This document shows positions 51,917 to 61,226 of a stretch of DNA of 64,000 bases, piece after piece. Positions within the stretch are counted from its first letter, which is position 1. Every line of letters starts with the position of its first letter. A program made the position numbers and the translations under genes. Origin of the DNA: Aneurinibacillus uraniidurans. Its GTDB lineage: Bacteria; Bacillota; Bacilli; Aneurinibacillales; Aneurinibacillaceae. The stretch covers positions 2,932,501 through 2,996,500 of the forward strand of contig NZ_CP116902.1 of NCBI RefSeq assembly GCF_028471905.1, written 5' to 3'. The notes beneath the pieces are model-generated. The model had not been told where the DNA came from. It did not search any database and worked only from the letters and a program-made list of their open reading frames with translations.

Positions 51917-52058
51917 ACAAAAAAAGACCAATGCCGAATAAAACTAAACGGCAAAGGTCTTGCTTACAACATGGAACACGCTGTCGATAGAGCCGGGGTT
52001 CCCTAGGTTCCCGTAATGACGACACTATCGTTCTCAAAGCTACTCCCCTTTGGAAATA
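51917..52058 (-). ncRNA. yybP-ykoY (Mn2+) riboswitch with terminator
   Basis: The minus-strand leader has the class signature AAAGGGGAGTAGC (52039-52051), then GTCGTCATTACGGG (52009-52022) and the closing ACCTTTGCC segment. A terminator follows (AGACC-TTTGCCG paired with CGGCATT-GGTCT, T run, 51917-51960), sharing bases with the aptamer end. In this class Mn2+ binding usually prevents termination and turns the gene on. Confidence 0.88.
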
Positions 52059-52199
52059 TGCTGTTACTGTTACTCTACACCGCATATTTCTTCTTGTCAA
52101 TCAAATCTCAGGTGGGAAAAAGATTGAATAAGCTCTTTCTTTAGCATACGATAAAGAAGATAGAACCCCATTTTTTTGTAATGGAAAGGGTGAGATTCG

Positions 52200-53789
52200 A
52201 TGGTTACAGTAGCACAATTCCTCGGTACATGCCAGGAGCGAGTCGAGACGCTCTCCAAAGCAGCAGCAGAAGCTTATTGGAAGACAACCACGACTGGAGA
52301 AGAACAATATGAACAAGAATACATGAAACTGCAGCAGGAACGAATTGAACTATTCTCCAACAAAGAAGATTATGCGACACTCAAGGTTCTGCTCGCTGAC
52401 CCGAAGTGCCAGCGCAACGGAGTCGTACTCCGTCAGCTTACTCTACTGGAGCACGAATACACACCGAATCAACAAGATAAAGCGTTACTTGCTGCTATTG
52501 TAGAGGCAGAAACCGAAATCGAAAGCGAGTTTACCCGCTTCCGTGCGCAGATCGATGGACAGGCCGTACCGGACAATGAAATTCTCGAAATTTTACAAAA
52601 AGAGACGAACAGCGAGCGCCGTCGTCAGGCATGGGAAGCAAGCAAACAAATCGGCAGTCAGGTGGCGGACCGAGTCGTTGAGCTAGCTCGCATGCGCAAC
52701 CGAATTGCCGCAGAAGCCGGATACAAAAATTACTATGCGATGTCGCTTGCCCTGCAAGAATTGAACGGACATGAGCTATTCGCGATTCTCAAGCGTCTCG
52801 AACAGTTGACCGATGAGCCTTTTCGCCGTATGAAAGCCAAGCTTGATGAACAGCTAACTCGCAAATTTGGCATTACAGAAAGTGAGTTAATGCCATGGCA
52901 CTACGCTGACCCGTTCTTTCAGGAAGCCCCAATACTTGAGAACCTTGATCTTGATCCGTATTTTAAGGAAAAAAATATTGAAGCACTTGCTTGTCAATTT
53001 TTCCAGGATATCGGGCTTAATGCGGCAGATATTCTTACACGCAGTGACTTATATGAGCGAGAGAATAAAAATCAGCACGCTTATTGTATTGACATCGACC
53101 ACGCAGGGGATATACGTGTGCTCGCTAACATTCGCGACAACGAATGGTGGATGAGCACGATGCTACATGAAATCGGCCATGGTGTATATGATAAGTACAT
53201 TGATCGAACGATGCCGTATCTTCTTCGGACGCCGGCTCACACGCTGACGACAGAAGCAATCGCTATGTTTATGGGCCGCCTGACGAAAAACACCGACTGG
53301 CTTATCCGCTACACAGATATTTCAGCAGCAGAAGCCGAGCGTCTTCAGCCGCTCATTGACGAACAGCTTAACATGGGCATGCTGATCTTTATCCGCTGGG
53401 GCCTTGTTATGGTCCATTTCGAACATGAGATGTACCATAATCCTGATCAAGATCTGAATGCGCTCTGGTGGTCACTTGTCGAACGGTTCCAGCTAATCCG
53501 CAAGCCAGAAGGCCGTAATGCGCCGGACTGGGCTGCCAAAATTCATATCGGCACAGCACCGGTATACTACCAGAATTATATTCTGGGTGAATTGATGGCC
53601 TCCCAGCTGCACTACAGCATTCTCGATGAGCTTGGGCATCCTTCGTATATCGGAGAGCGTGGCACCGGTGCCTTTTTGATCCGACGTATTTTCCATCCAG
53701 GAGCCAGTGTAACGTGGAACGAACTTCTAAAAAATGCGCTGGGTGAAGGATTGAATCCTGACTATTTTGTGCAACAGTTTATCGAATAG
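52200..53789 (+). CDS. Gluzincin metallopeptidase (M3/M2-like oligopeptidase)
   Basis: This is a cytosolic zinc peptidase of 529 aa without a signal peptide. Zinc ligands are His323 and His327 in HEIGH, and Glu352 in 'TTEAIAMFMG'. The mostly helical chain and the spacing of about 25 residues between HExxH and the third ligand fit M3 oligopeptidase F and the related M2 (ACE-like) group. I cannot separate the two by eye. AAAGGGTGAG precedes ATG 52200. Confidence 0.85.
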   Translation: MVTVAQFLGTCQERVETLSKAAAEAYWKTTTTGEEQYEQEYMKLQQERIELFSNKEDYATLKVLLADPKCQRNGVVLRQLTLLEHEYTPNQQDKALLAAIVEAETEIESEFTRFRAQIDGQAVPDNEILEILQKETNSERRRQAWEASKQIGSQVADRVVELARMRNRIAAEAGYKNYYAMSLALQELNGHELFAILKRLEQLTDEPFRRMKAKLDEQLTRKFGITESELMPWHYADPFFQEAPILENLDLDPYFKEKNIEALACQFFQDIGLNAADILTRSDLYERENKNQHAYCIDIDHAGDIRVLANIRDNEWWMSTMLHEIGHGVYDKYIDRTMPYLLRTPAHTLTTEAIAMFMGRLTKNTDWLIRYTDISAAEAERLQPLIDEQLNMGMLIFIRWGLVMVHFEHEMYHNPDQDLNALWWSLVERFQLIRKPEGRNAPDWAAKIHIGTAPVYYQNYILGELMASQLHYSILDELGHPSYIGERGTGAFLIRRIFHPGASVTWNELLKNALGEGLNPDYFVQQFIE

Positions 53790-53810
53790 AAAAACTTTCC
53801 GTACTATGTA

Positions 53811-53847
53811 TGCAAATAAGCCATCCTATCTGGATGGCTTATTTGCA
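53811..53847. terminator. Bidirectional terminator overlapping the flagellin end
   Basis: TGCAAATAAGCCATCC and its exact complement form a 16-bp stem with a 5-base loop. The last codons and stop of the flagellin gene lie inside it. Confidence 0.8.
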
Positions 53848-54674
53848 TATAATGAATCTTCTAAAAGCTTAAGCACTAATTCCGCATTTCTCCTGGAGTG
53901 CACCATCATGATCTGTGCCATCTGAGCCAAAATACTATGTTTTGTATACTCCATCATTTCTTTTGCCATATCGGCATCCCGAATGCGCGATTCGGCTGCT
54001 GTTAAATTTTCTGCCATATTATCTAGGTTGTTAATCGTATGCTCCAAGCGATTCGTATACGCACCGATTGACGATCTTTGCCGAGAAACGGTTTGCAACG
54101 CTTTATCCAGAGCGTCGATTGCACTTGATGCATTCGTATGATCGCTGAATTTTGTATGAATGCCCGCAATTCCAAGCGCAGTGGTACTAGCTGAACCGAT
54201 ACTTATCGTGATGGAGTCACCACTATTAGGACCGATTTGGAAATGTTTATTATTGAATGTACCATCTAGCAACTGCTGTTCATTAAATGCACTGCTCTTA
54301 CTGATTCGATTTAATTCATCTTCTAGCTGCTTTACTTCTTCCGTAATCGCGGTGCGATCAGAAGAAGAATTTGTATCATTAGCTGCTTGCACTGCTAATT
54401 CTCTCATCCTCTGAATAATAGATTGTGCTTCGTTCAGCGCTCCTTCTGCTGTTTGTAACATGGAAATTGTATCTTGGGCATTACGTGAAGCCATGTGCAG
54501 CCCGCGAATTTGCGCACGCATTTTTTCGGAGATGGATAACCCTGCTGGATCATCCGCTGCTCGATTGATTCGCTGTCCTGTTGCTAATCGTTCCATATGG
54601 ACACCCATCTGATTAACATGATACGAGTAGTGTCTATATGCCATAGAACCAAGATTGAACCACGATACTTGCAT
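53826..54674 (-). CDS. Atypical orphan flagellin
   Basis: The conserved N-terminal D0/D1 helices are clear from 'ERLATGQRINRAADDPAGLSIS' to 'IRGLHMASRNAQDTISML'-type blocks, as are 'MRELAVQAANDT' and the C-terminal 'AAESRIRDADMAKEMMEYTK'. The very N-terminus departs from the usual MRINHN start (MQVSWFNLGSMAYRHY), and the C-terminus ends LVLKLLEDSLYANKPSR rather than in the common LLR. Between them is only a minimal central domain. No flagellar gene is nearby. ATG 54674 follows AAGGAGG at 8 bases. Whether it still polymerises is uncertain. Confidence 0.85.
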   Translation of the reverse strand: MQVSWFNLGSMAYRHYSYHVNQMGVHMERLATGQRINRAADDPAGLSISEKMRAQIRGLHMASRNAQDTISMLQTAEGALNEAQSIIQRMRELAVQAANDTNSSSDRTAITEEVKQLEDELNRISKSSAFNEQQLLDGTFNNKHFQIGPNSGDSITISIGSASTTALGIAGIHTKFSDHTNASSAIDALDKALQTVSRQRSSIGAYTNRLEHTINNLDNMAENLTAAESRIRDADMAKEMMEYTKHSILAQMAQIMMVHSRRNAELVLKLLEDSLYANKPSR

Positions 54675-54825
54675 TTCTCCCACCTCCTTCCAAATTTAAT
54701 GTAATAAACACTCAAAAACCCTACAAAAAAGTAATATTATGGAACATAATCTCTTGCTATAATAAATCGGAAATAATCGGGTAAAAAATAAATGTAAACG
54801 GACTCTTTTTTACCAATCTACATAC

Positions 54826-54870
54826 AAAAAGCTGTGAGATCCTTATTTGTAAAGGATCTCACAGCTTTTA
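54826..54870. terminator. Bidirectional terminator
   Basis: A 17-bp perfect stem (AAAGCTGTGAGATCCTT and complement) with A/T runs on both sides follows the DEAD-box gene. The 150 bases between it and the flagellin start hold AT-rich promoter-like sequence but no clean SigD motif. Confidence 0.85.
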
Positions 54871-54872
54871 TC

Positions 54873-56246
54873 TTAGCTCTTGCTATTCTTCTTGCGATAC
54901 GAAGCCTGAATGTTTTTCCGACGCGCGCGACGCTGTTCCTTCTCACGCTCCAACTGGACTTTTTTCTTATAGCCCGGCTTTACCTTCGGAGCCTTTGCTT
55001 TCGCGCGACCACTCTGCGCAGCAGACGGCTGTGCTGCAGACGAACGAGACACCTTCTTCTCTTCACCATTCTCTGCTACTTTCTTCTCTTCTGCTTCTGG
55101 ACGCACTGGTTTTTCCTTGCGACGCACTTTCTTTGCACCACCGAGGAATTTCTCTTCCGCTCCCCCGCTGATTGCACGTGTAAAACGGCTGAAAATCTGG
55201 CGTTGGCGTGGGGAAATCAGCGAAATCGCTTCTCCCTGCTGCCCGGCGCGCCCCGTCCGGCCAACCCGGTGAATATAGCTTTCTACATCAGACGGTAGAT
55301 CATAGTTAAATACATGTGTAATACCTTCCACATCAAGACCGCGTGCGGCAATGTCAGTCGCAACGAGATACTGAAAGCGTGCTTCGCGGAAGCGGTCCAT
55401 AATCTGCTCCCGCTTCTTCTGGCTCAAATCGCCGTGCAGCGCTTCCGCTTCGACCCCGTTCTCCTGTAAGCGGCGCACCAATTCATTAACCCGCTGCTTC
55501 GTATTGGCAAAAATCACAGCCAGATACGGACGTGCATCTGCCACAAGCTTGATTAGCATGTCCGTTTTATCGCTCTGGTTCACAACATAGTACGATTCTT
55601 TCGTATTTTCTGCCGTCATCTGACGCTTCTCTACCTTGACGATCTGCGGCTGATTCATGAAGTTATGTGCTAGCTTACGCACCCCATCCGGCACAGTAGC
55701 TGAGAACAGCAATACCTGTTTCTTCTGTGCAGTCTGAATAAACACTTCCTCTACTTCCTGTACAAAGCCCATCTCCAGCATTTTATCCGCTTCATCCAGC
55801 ACCATTGTATGAATGCGTCCGAAATGCAATGTTTCACGACGCAAATGATCAAGAATACGTCCCGGTGTCCCCACTACAATCTGAATCCGACCTGATAACT
55901 TGCTAATCTGGCGCATGATGTCCTGTCCACCGTGCAGCGACAATACTTGTACGTTCATATGTTTACCCAGCTCAGCAATATCATCGGTGATCTGGATCGC
56001 TAGCTCACGTGTCGGCGTCATGACCAGCGCCTGCACATCACTTGCGTTCGGATCGAGCTTCTGAAGAATGGGAATAACGAACGCTGCTGTTTTCCCCGTT
56101 CCCGTCTGCGCCTGCCCAAGCACGTCTTTTCCTTCAAGGGCCAATGGAATTGCCTGTTCCTGAATGGGAGTCGGCTGTTTATAATACAGGTCTGCAATCC
56201 CCTGCATAATTTCCGGTTTTAGCTTAAACTGCTCAAATGATTTCAT
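54873..56246 (-). CDS. DEAD-box ATP-dependent RNA helicase (CshA/RhlE-like)
   Basis: The helicase core has the Q motif (PTPIQEQAIP), motif I AQTGTGKT, motif II DEAD (MVLDEADKMLEMG), SAT and HRVGRTGRAG. After about residue 370 comes a Lys/Arg/Ala-rich tail of 85 residues ending in RKKNSKS, which would bind RNA non-specifically. It probably unwinds rRNA or mRNA in assembly, decay or cold response. It is a single gene with its own terminator. Confidence 0.92.
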   Translation of the reverse strand: MKSFEQFKLKPEIMQGIADLYYKQPTPIQEQAIPLALEGKDVLGQAQTGTGKTAAFVIPILQKLDPNASDVQALVMTPTRELAIQITDDIAELGKHMNVQVLSLHGGQDIMRQISKLSGRIQIVVGTPGRILDHLRRETLHFGRIHTMVLDEADKMLEMGFVQEVEEVFIQTAQKKQVLLFSATVPDGVRKLAHNFMNQPQIVKVEKRQMTAENTKESYYVVNQSDKTDMLIKLVADARPYLAVIFANTKQRVNELVRRLQENGVEAEALHGDLSQKKREQIMDRFREARFQYLVATDIAARGLDVEGITHVFNYDLPSDVESYIHRVGRTGRAGQQGEAISLISPRQRQIFSRFTRAISGGAEEKFLGGAKKVRRKEKPVRPEAEEKKVAENGEEKKVSRSSAAQPSAAQSGRAKAKAPKVKPGYKKKVQLEREKEQRRARRKNIQASYRKKNSKS

Positions 56247-56333
56247 ATGTTTCTTCCTTTCTTAATGCCAAAAAAAGCATACTGCTTCTATTGTACCCGA
56301 ACTTTTGTATTTAGACCACTTTGCATTTTTTCC

Positions 56334-56361
56334 TTGCATTATGTATGAGGTGCAGTATAAT
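56334..56361 (+). promoter_or_regulatory. Thiazole operon promoter
   Basis: TTGCAT (56334), a 16-base spacer and TATAAT (56356) lie about 30 bases before the TPP aptamer. Confidence 0.6.
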
Positions 56362-56387
56362 AAAAGCAAAATTTGATACCTTTCGTA

Positions 56388-56495
56388 AACTGCTGGGGGA
56401 TCCCGATGAGTCGGGCTGAGAATGAAACGCGATGAAGTTTCTAAACTCCTGGGACCTGATCTGGTTAGTACCAGCGTAGGAAAGCAGGCGACTAT
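56388..56495 (+). ncRNA. TPP riboswitch (THI element)
   Basis: The conserved TPP aptamer parts occur in order: CTGGGGG (56392), CTGAGAA (56416), ACCTGATCTGG (56454), then GTACC-GCGTAGGAAAGC (56468-56484). Variable helix P3a covers GAAACGCGATGAAGTTTC. It lies upstream of tenI-thiO-thiS-thiG and ahead of a strong terminator, so thiamine pyrophosphate should stop transcription. Confidence 0.95.
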
Positions 56496-56518
56496 ACATA
56501 GCGCATGAAGCGTTCTCA

Positions 56519-56551
56519 AGTCGGGTCCCATAAGTGGGACCCGACTTTTTT
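56519..56551 (+). terminator. Riboswitch-controlled terminator
   Basis: AGTCGGGTCCCA and TGGGACCCGACT form a 12-bp stem with a TAAG loop, followed by TTTTTT. It ends 31 bases before tenI. Confidence 0.9.
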
Positions 56552-56581
56552 GCTGTGAAAATAGATGAGGGAGCGAAAAAA

Positions 56582-57220
56582 ATGAGGGAATTCATGCGTG
56601 AATTTCATGTGATCAGCACCGGGAGACAATCACCAGAGCAAGTAGTAGAAATCGTTCGAACCATCGCACCGTATGTGGATGTGTTTCACCTGCGAGAGAA
56701 ACAGCTGACCGCCCGTGACTTGTATACCCTTGGGCAGACACTTTTGCTCGAAGCAGACCTGCCTCCCCACAAGCTTGCGATAAATGATCGACTCGATGTA
56801 GCCATAGCGCTAGGGGCTGGTACGGTTCATCTCGCCGGACATAGTCTCTCCCCTGATATCGTACGTAGCAACGCACCCGGCATACGAATCGGTGTCTCGG
56901 TTCACAGCTTAGGAGAAGCTACGGCGGCAGAAGCTGCCGGTGCAGATTATCTTCTTTTCGGGCATGTATTTCCATCTGGCTCCAAGCCAGGACTCACGCC
57001 GCGCGGAACAGAAGCGCTGCGGAGAGTAGCAGAAGCTTGTACGATTCCCGTACTTGCACTTGGTGGTATCACTTCAACTGTTCTGCCCGATATCATCGAG
57101 GCCGGGGCTATGGGGGCAGCTGTTCTATCTGCCGTGATGGATGCTGCACAGCCTGCTGAGATCAGCAAACAACTCTATACCATTCTGAGACAAGGAGTGA
57201 TCAACGATGAAAACATATGA
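56582..57220 (+). CDS. tenI: Thiazole tautomerase TenI
   Basis: TenI has the ThiE fold but aromatises the thiazole made by ThiG. 'RIGVSVHSLGEATAAEAAGADYLLFGHVF' (in parts) contains the TenI-typical SVHS and the His of GHVF. The ThiE pyrophosphate signature is not conserved. Operon order tenI-thiO-thiS-thiG equals that of Bacillus subtilis. ATG 56582 follows GGGAGC and gives 212 aa; ATG 56534 would lie inside the terminator and was rejected. ThiE remains a minor alternative. Confidence 0.82.
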   Translation: MREFMREFHVISTGRQSPEQVVEIVRTIAPYVDVFHLREKQLTARDLYTLGQTLLLEADLPPHKLAINDRLDVAIALGAGTVHLAGHSLSPDIVRSNAPGIRIGVSVHSLGEATAAEAAGADYLLFGHVFPSGSKPGLTPRGTEALRRVAEACTIPVLALGGITSTVLPDIIEAGAMGAAVLSAVMDAAQPAEISKQLYTILRQGVINDENI

Positions 57221-58331
57221 TGCCGTTATTATTGGCGGCGGTGTGATCGGTACAGCCATTGCTTATTATGCGGCAAAACGCGGACAAAAAGTAGTTGTAT
57301 TGGAAAAAGACTGCCTGGCCGCTCATGCTTCCCGTGCAGCAGGCGGTATGCTCGGCGCACAGGTAGAATTCCCTGAGCCGGGACCACTTGTCGAACTGTC
57401 GCTGTACAGCCGCGCGATGTTCCGCGAGCTTGCAGCAGAACTACAACAGGCGGCAGGCGTTGATATTGGTCTTAATGAATCTGGGATGCTGCGCACAGCC
57501 TGGACAGAAGAAGAAAAGCAAACGCTGCTTACACAAGCAATCTGGCAACGAGCTGCAGGACTGCAAGCAGACTGGATGGAGACAGCAGACGTGCAGGCGC
57601 TGGAACCAGCTGTCAGCTCAGAAATCAAAGGGGCGCTCTGGCTTCCAGATGACACACAAGTATCCGCTCCCCATCTGTCACGTGCCTTTGCCGCAGCCGC
57701 AGCCCGACTTGGAGCGTCTCTTGTTGAGCGCTGTGCTGTCACAAACTTTCGGATGAATGGCTCTCATATTGAAGCTGTGCAGACTAGCAAGGGAGAATTC
57801 AGCGGTGAACAGTACATCATCGCAGGCGGGGCTTGGAGCGGTGAACTTACAAAGCTGCTTGATGCTCCACTGCCTGTATTCCCATTAAAAGGCGAGGCCT
57901 TCTCTGTACTTGCTGTGCCGCAGCCAATCGCGCGCACTGTTTATTCTCACGGTTGCTATATCGTGCCAAAAGAAGGAAATCGTCTACTTGTTGGTGCATC
58001 CGTGAAGGACTGCGGTTTTGACGATCGGCTAAGCATTGGCGGTCTGCATCAGTTAATGGCGAAAGCCGTACGGATTCTGCCAGACATTGCCGCCTATCCG
58101 CTTGAACAAACATGGGCGAGCCTGCGGCCACAGACAGCAGATGGTCTCCCGTATCTTGGTCGACTTGCATCCGTATCAAACGTAATTGTTGCATCCGGGC
58201 ATTTCCGCAACGGAATTCTATTAAGTCCGGCAACTGGTAAGATTGTATCTGGCCTGCTCGCAGGTGAAGCACCGGGACTTGATCTTTCCGCATTTGCTCC
58301 AGACCGCCATCGGTCGATTCCAGCATCATAA
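57207..58331 (+). CDS. thiO: Glycine oxidase ThiO
   Basis: This FAD enzyme oxidises glycine to the dehydroglycine used by ThiG. The FAD-binding GGGVIGTAIAYYAAKRG is at the N-terminus, followed by 'AGGMLGAQ' and the C-terminal 'GHFRNGILLSPATG'. It is 374 aa long and overlaps tenI by 14 bases. Its ribosome site CAAGGAG lies inside tenI. Confidence 0.93.
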   Translation: MKTYDAVIIGGGVIGTAIAYYAAKRGQKVVVLEKDCLAAHASRAAGGMLGAQVEFPEPGPLVELSLYSRAMFRELAAELQQAAGVDIGLNESGMLRTAWTEEEKQTLLTQAIWQRAAGLQADWMETADVQALEPAVSSEIKGALWLPDDTQVSAPHLSRAFAAAAARLGASLVERCAVTNFRMNGSHIEAVQTSKGEFSGEQYIIAGGAWSGELTKLLDAPLPVFPLKGEAFSVLAVPQPIARTVYSHGCYIVPKEGNRLLVGASVKDCGFDDRLSIGGLHQLMAKAVRILPDIAAYPLEQTWASLRPQTADGLPYLGRLASVSNVIVASGHFRNGILLSPATGKIVSGLLAGEAPGLDLSAFAPDRHRSIPAS

Positions 58332-58343
58332 GGAGGTGAGTAG

Positions 58344-58547
58344 ATGAACATCATCATTAATGGAGATGCTCAGACTGTTCCGGACCACATCGAAACGGTG
58401 CAGCAGCTTCTCACTTATTTGCATCTGCAAGATCGAATTGTCGTGGTAGAGAGTAATCGTACGATTTTACAGAAAGACGCGCATGAAGCAACACCAGTGC
58501 GCGAAGGAGACGTATTTGAGCTCGTACATTTCGTAGGGGGAGGTTGA
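58344..58547 (+). CDS. thiS: Sulfur carrier protein ThiS
   Basis: This is a 67-aa ubiquitin-like carrier ending in FVGGG, the tail that becomes a thiocarboxylate after adenylation. AAGGAGGTGAG precedes ATG 58344. The usual activating enzyme gene thiF is not beside it. It donates sulfur to ThiG, encoded 6 bases on. Confidence 0.93.
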   Translation: MNIIINGDAQTVPDHIETVQQLLTYLHLQDRIVVVESNRTILQKDAHEATPVREGDVFELVHFVGGG

Positions 58548-58553
58548 TTTATT

Positions 58554-59321
58554 ATGTTAAAAATTGGACCGTATTCATTCACATCACGCCTGTTACTTGG
58601 CACAGGAAAATTCCCGGATTTCGCGATTCAACGCCAAGCCGTTGACGTATCCGAAACGGAGATTCTTACATTTGCCGTACGTCGCATGAACATCTATGAC
58701 CCGGCACAGCCAAATTTTCTGGAGCAGCTTGATCTAAGCCGCTTCAAACTGCTACCAAACACAGCCGGAGCATCTACTGCGGAAGAAGCAGTACGCATCG
58801 CACGTCTTTCAAAAGCATCTGGCTTATGCGACATGATTAAAGTAGAAGTCATTGCCGATAGCAAAACCTTGCTTCCAGATCCAATCGAGACACTAAAAGC
58901 AACCGAGCAGCTTGTCCGTGAAGGATTTATTGTTCTACCGTATACAAACGATGATCCGGTACTCGCACGAAAGCTGCAGGAAGCGGGGGCTCATGCTGTC
59001 ATGCCTGGTGCTTCCCCAATCGGGAGCGGACAGGGCATTCTCAATCCGCTTAACATTAGCATCATTATTGAAGAAGCACGTGTTCCTGTGATTGTCGATG
59101 CGGGAATTGGCACACCGTCAGATGTAGCAATTGCGATGGAGCTTGGCGCAGATGGTGTATTGCTAAACACTGCTGTTTCAGGTGCAGCTGATCCGGTGAA
59201 AATGGCTGAAGCAATGGGATTGGCTGTAAAAGCTGGACGTCTTGGTTTTGAAGCTGGACGCATTCCGAAAAAACGCTACGCACAAGCAAGTAGTCCAACC
59301 GAAGGCATGGTTCAATCTTGA
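58554..59321 (+). CDS. thiG: Thiazole synthase ThiG
   Basis: ThiG builds the thiazole phosphate from deoxyxylulose phosphate, dehydroglycine and ThiS thiocarboxylate. The Schiff-base Lys is in 'CDMIKVEVI' (about 97). '[16 protein letters not shown]' and '[27 protein letters not shown]' are family signatures, here in parts. It is 255 aa, complete. It is the last gene of the operon, and a terminator follows. Confidence 0.95.
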   Translation: MLKIGPYSFTSRLLLGTGKFPDFAIQRQAVDVSETEILTFAVRRMNIYDPAQPNFLEQLDLSRFKLLPNTAGASTAEEAVRIARLSKASGLCDMIKVEVIADSKTLLPDPIETLKATEQLVREGFIVLPYTNDDPVLARKLQEAGAHAVMPGASPIGSGQGILNPLNISIIIEEARVPVIVDAGIGTPSDVAIAMELGADGVLLNTAVSGAADPVKMAEAMGLAVKAGRLGFEAGRIPKKRYAQASSPTEGMVQS

Positions 59322-59352
59322 TTCAACACTGCTAATAAAAAAGGACTACAAC

Positions 59353-59398
59353 CAAAAGAAAGAACGCTGACCTGTACATCAGATCAGCGTTCTTTCTT
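59353..59398. terminator. Bidirectional terminator
   Basis: AAGAAAGAACGCTGA and TCAGCGTTCTTTCTT pair around a 13-base loop. The last codons of the GGDEF-EAL gene lie in the stem. Confidence 0.8.
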
Positions 59399-61084
59399 CT
59401 TATCACGTAACATCTCTTCGAATTTATCAGCTGCGATCGGTTTACTAAATAAATATCCCTGTCCTTCATGACAGCCTTCCTCACGCAAAAAATCCCACTG
59501 GTGGTCCGTCTCAATTCCTTCCGCCAGAACTTTAAGCTGTAAGGCATGCGCCATGGAAATAATCGCACTTACAATCGCTTCATCATTAGCGTTAGGCAAT
59601 CCACTCACAAAAGATCGGTCAATTTTCACCACATCAATCGGTAGGTTTTTCAGGTGATTAAAGGAGGAGTACCCCGTTCCAAAATCATCAATTGAAATAT
59701 AAATACCCATTTCCTTTAAAGCATTCAACTTTTTAATAATTTCACGATCATAATTAATTAACACACTTTCGGTAATCTCAATCTCTAGCCAGCGGGCTTC
59801 CAGATCCGCTTCTTTCAATGCATCCGCAATCATCTCCACCAGGTTTTCCTGCTTAAACTGTAACGTGGACAAATTCACTGACACAACGAATGGAGAATAT
59901 CCTTCATCCTGCCATTTTTTATTTTGTTTACATGCCGTCCGAATGACCCATTCGCCAAGCGGGATAATCAGCCCAACATTCTCCGCAATCGGAATAAATC
60001 GGTCAGGTGGAATAAATCCAAATTCTTCATGATGCCATCTGATCAATGCTTCTACCCCAAGCATCTCTCCCGTCTTAATATCCACTTTTGGCTGATAATG
60101 CAAATACAAACTGTCATCTTTTATCGCCTGGCGCAATTCCTGTTCAATCGTAAGCCGACTAATAAATTCTTTCTCCATTTCTACTGTATACATTTCATAA
60201 CGATTTTCACCTTTGTCCTTGGCGCAGTACATCGCTGTATCTGCACGACGCAGCAGGCTTTCTGCATCTTCACCATGAACCGGATACACAGAAACACCAA
60301 GACTTGGCGTCATCGTAATCTGGTATCCTTTGCTGTCAAAAGGGGCTTTGAATATATCCAAAATGTGCAGGGCAGCCTGTTGTGCTTCTTCTTCCTGCTG
60401 CATACCTGACCAGACAACTGTAAACTCATCGCCACCAATTCGAAATACCGCAGTCGATTCAGACTCTAGGAACTGCTCCATTCGATAGGCGATTGCTTCA
60501 AGCAGCCCGTCTCCTATTTTATGTCCGAGTGTATCATTCACATGTTTAAACCGATCGAGGTCAATGAAAATCGTCGCAAACATCGATTGTGATTGTTCCG
60601 CCGTTTGCACTGCCTCTTCCATAAATTCATGAAATCCCCGACGATTTCGCAGATTGGTCAACGGATCATAATAAGCAAGGCGATAAACTTGAGCTTCGGC
60701 CTCTTTCTGCGCAGTAATATCACGCCGGATCGAAACATAGCTGGTCGGCTTATCAGCCCCTTTAGGAAAGGGGACAATAATCGTATCCACCCAATAAAAA
60801 GAGCCATCTTTCTTTCTGTTTTTGATTTCTCCCTGCCAGACTCTTCCCTTGCTAATCATTTCCCACATATTCTTAAAAAAATCCCGGCCGTGATAATCTG
60901 CATTTATTATTCGATGAGTATTACCGAGTAACTCTTTCTGACTGTACTGGGAAACCTCACAAAACTTATCATTCACATATGTGATGACACCGTTTGCATC
61001 TGTGACCGCAAGTATAGAAGATTGGTCAAGCGCATATTTAATGTCTACTAGTGTTTCTACAAACTTTTCTGAAATATCACCCAT
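59384..61084 (-). CDS. PAS-GGDEF-EAL cyclic-di-GMP enzyme
   Basis: A PAS sensor domain covers about residues 12-125 ('ILAVTDANGVITYVNDKFCEVSQYS' in parts, followed by a PAC segment). The GGDEF domain has an intact GGDEF (RIGGDEFTVV) and an EAL domain has EALIRW, the Asp-Asp of 'DDFGTGYS' and 'KIDRSFV'. Both halves look catalytically complete, so it may make and break c-di-GMP depending on the PAS signal. There is no membrane helix. ATG 61084 was chosen behind GAGAGGGAAG. Confidence 0.92.
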   Translation of the reverse strand: MGDISEKFVETLVDIKYALDQSSILAVTDANGVITYVNDKFCEVSQYSQKELLGNTHRIINADYHGRDFFKNMWEMISKGRVWQGEIKNRKKDGSFYWVDTIIVPFPKGADKPTSYVSIRRDITAQKEAEAQVYRLAYYDPLTNLRNRRGFHEFMEEAVQTAEQSQSMFATIFIDLDRFKHVNDTLGHKIGDGLLEAIAYRMEQFLESESTAVFRIGGDEFTVVWSGMQQEEEAQQAALHILDIFKAPFDSKGYQITMTPSLGVSVYPVHGEDAESLLRRADTAMYCAKDKGENRYEMYTVEMEKEFISRLTIEQELRQAIKDDSLYLHYQPKVDIKTGEMLGVEALIRWHHEEFGFIPPDRFIPIAENVGLIIPLGEWVIRTACKQNKKWQDEGYSPFVVSVNLSTLQFKQENLVEMIADALKEADLEARWLEIEITESVLINYDREIIKKLNALKEMGIYISIDDFGTGYSSFNHLKNLPIDVVKIDRSFVSGLPNANDEAIVSAIISMAHALQLKVLAEGIETDHQWDFLREEGCHEGQGYLFSKPIAADKFEEMLRDKKKER

Positions 61085-61171
61085 AGTCTTCCCTCTCATT
61101 TATCTATACGTGAAATCAAGTATATAGCACCGTTTACAAAAAAATAAAGTTAAATTTACAATACAGACTTT

Positions 61172-61217
61172 TTTTTAACAAAAAAGAGGCCGCCTTGTCA
61201 AAAGGACGGTCTCCTCT
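61172..61217 (-). terminator. Intrinsic terminator of cimA
   Basis: GAGG-CCGTCCTT pairs with AAGGCGG-CCTC on the minus strand, followed by TTTTTTG. Confidence 0.75.
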
Positions 61218-61226
61218 GCATATTCC

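Noticed and set aside
54675..54825. SigD promoter for the flagellin gene
   Set aside because: CCGAT strings occur, but no TAAA at the right distance, so a SigD call is not supported.
56534..56581. Earlier ATG for the tenI frame, and a ThiE assignment
   Set aside because: The earlier ATG lies in the riboswitch terminator. SVHS and GHVF motifs and operon order favour TenI over ThiE.
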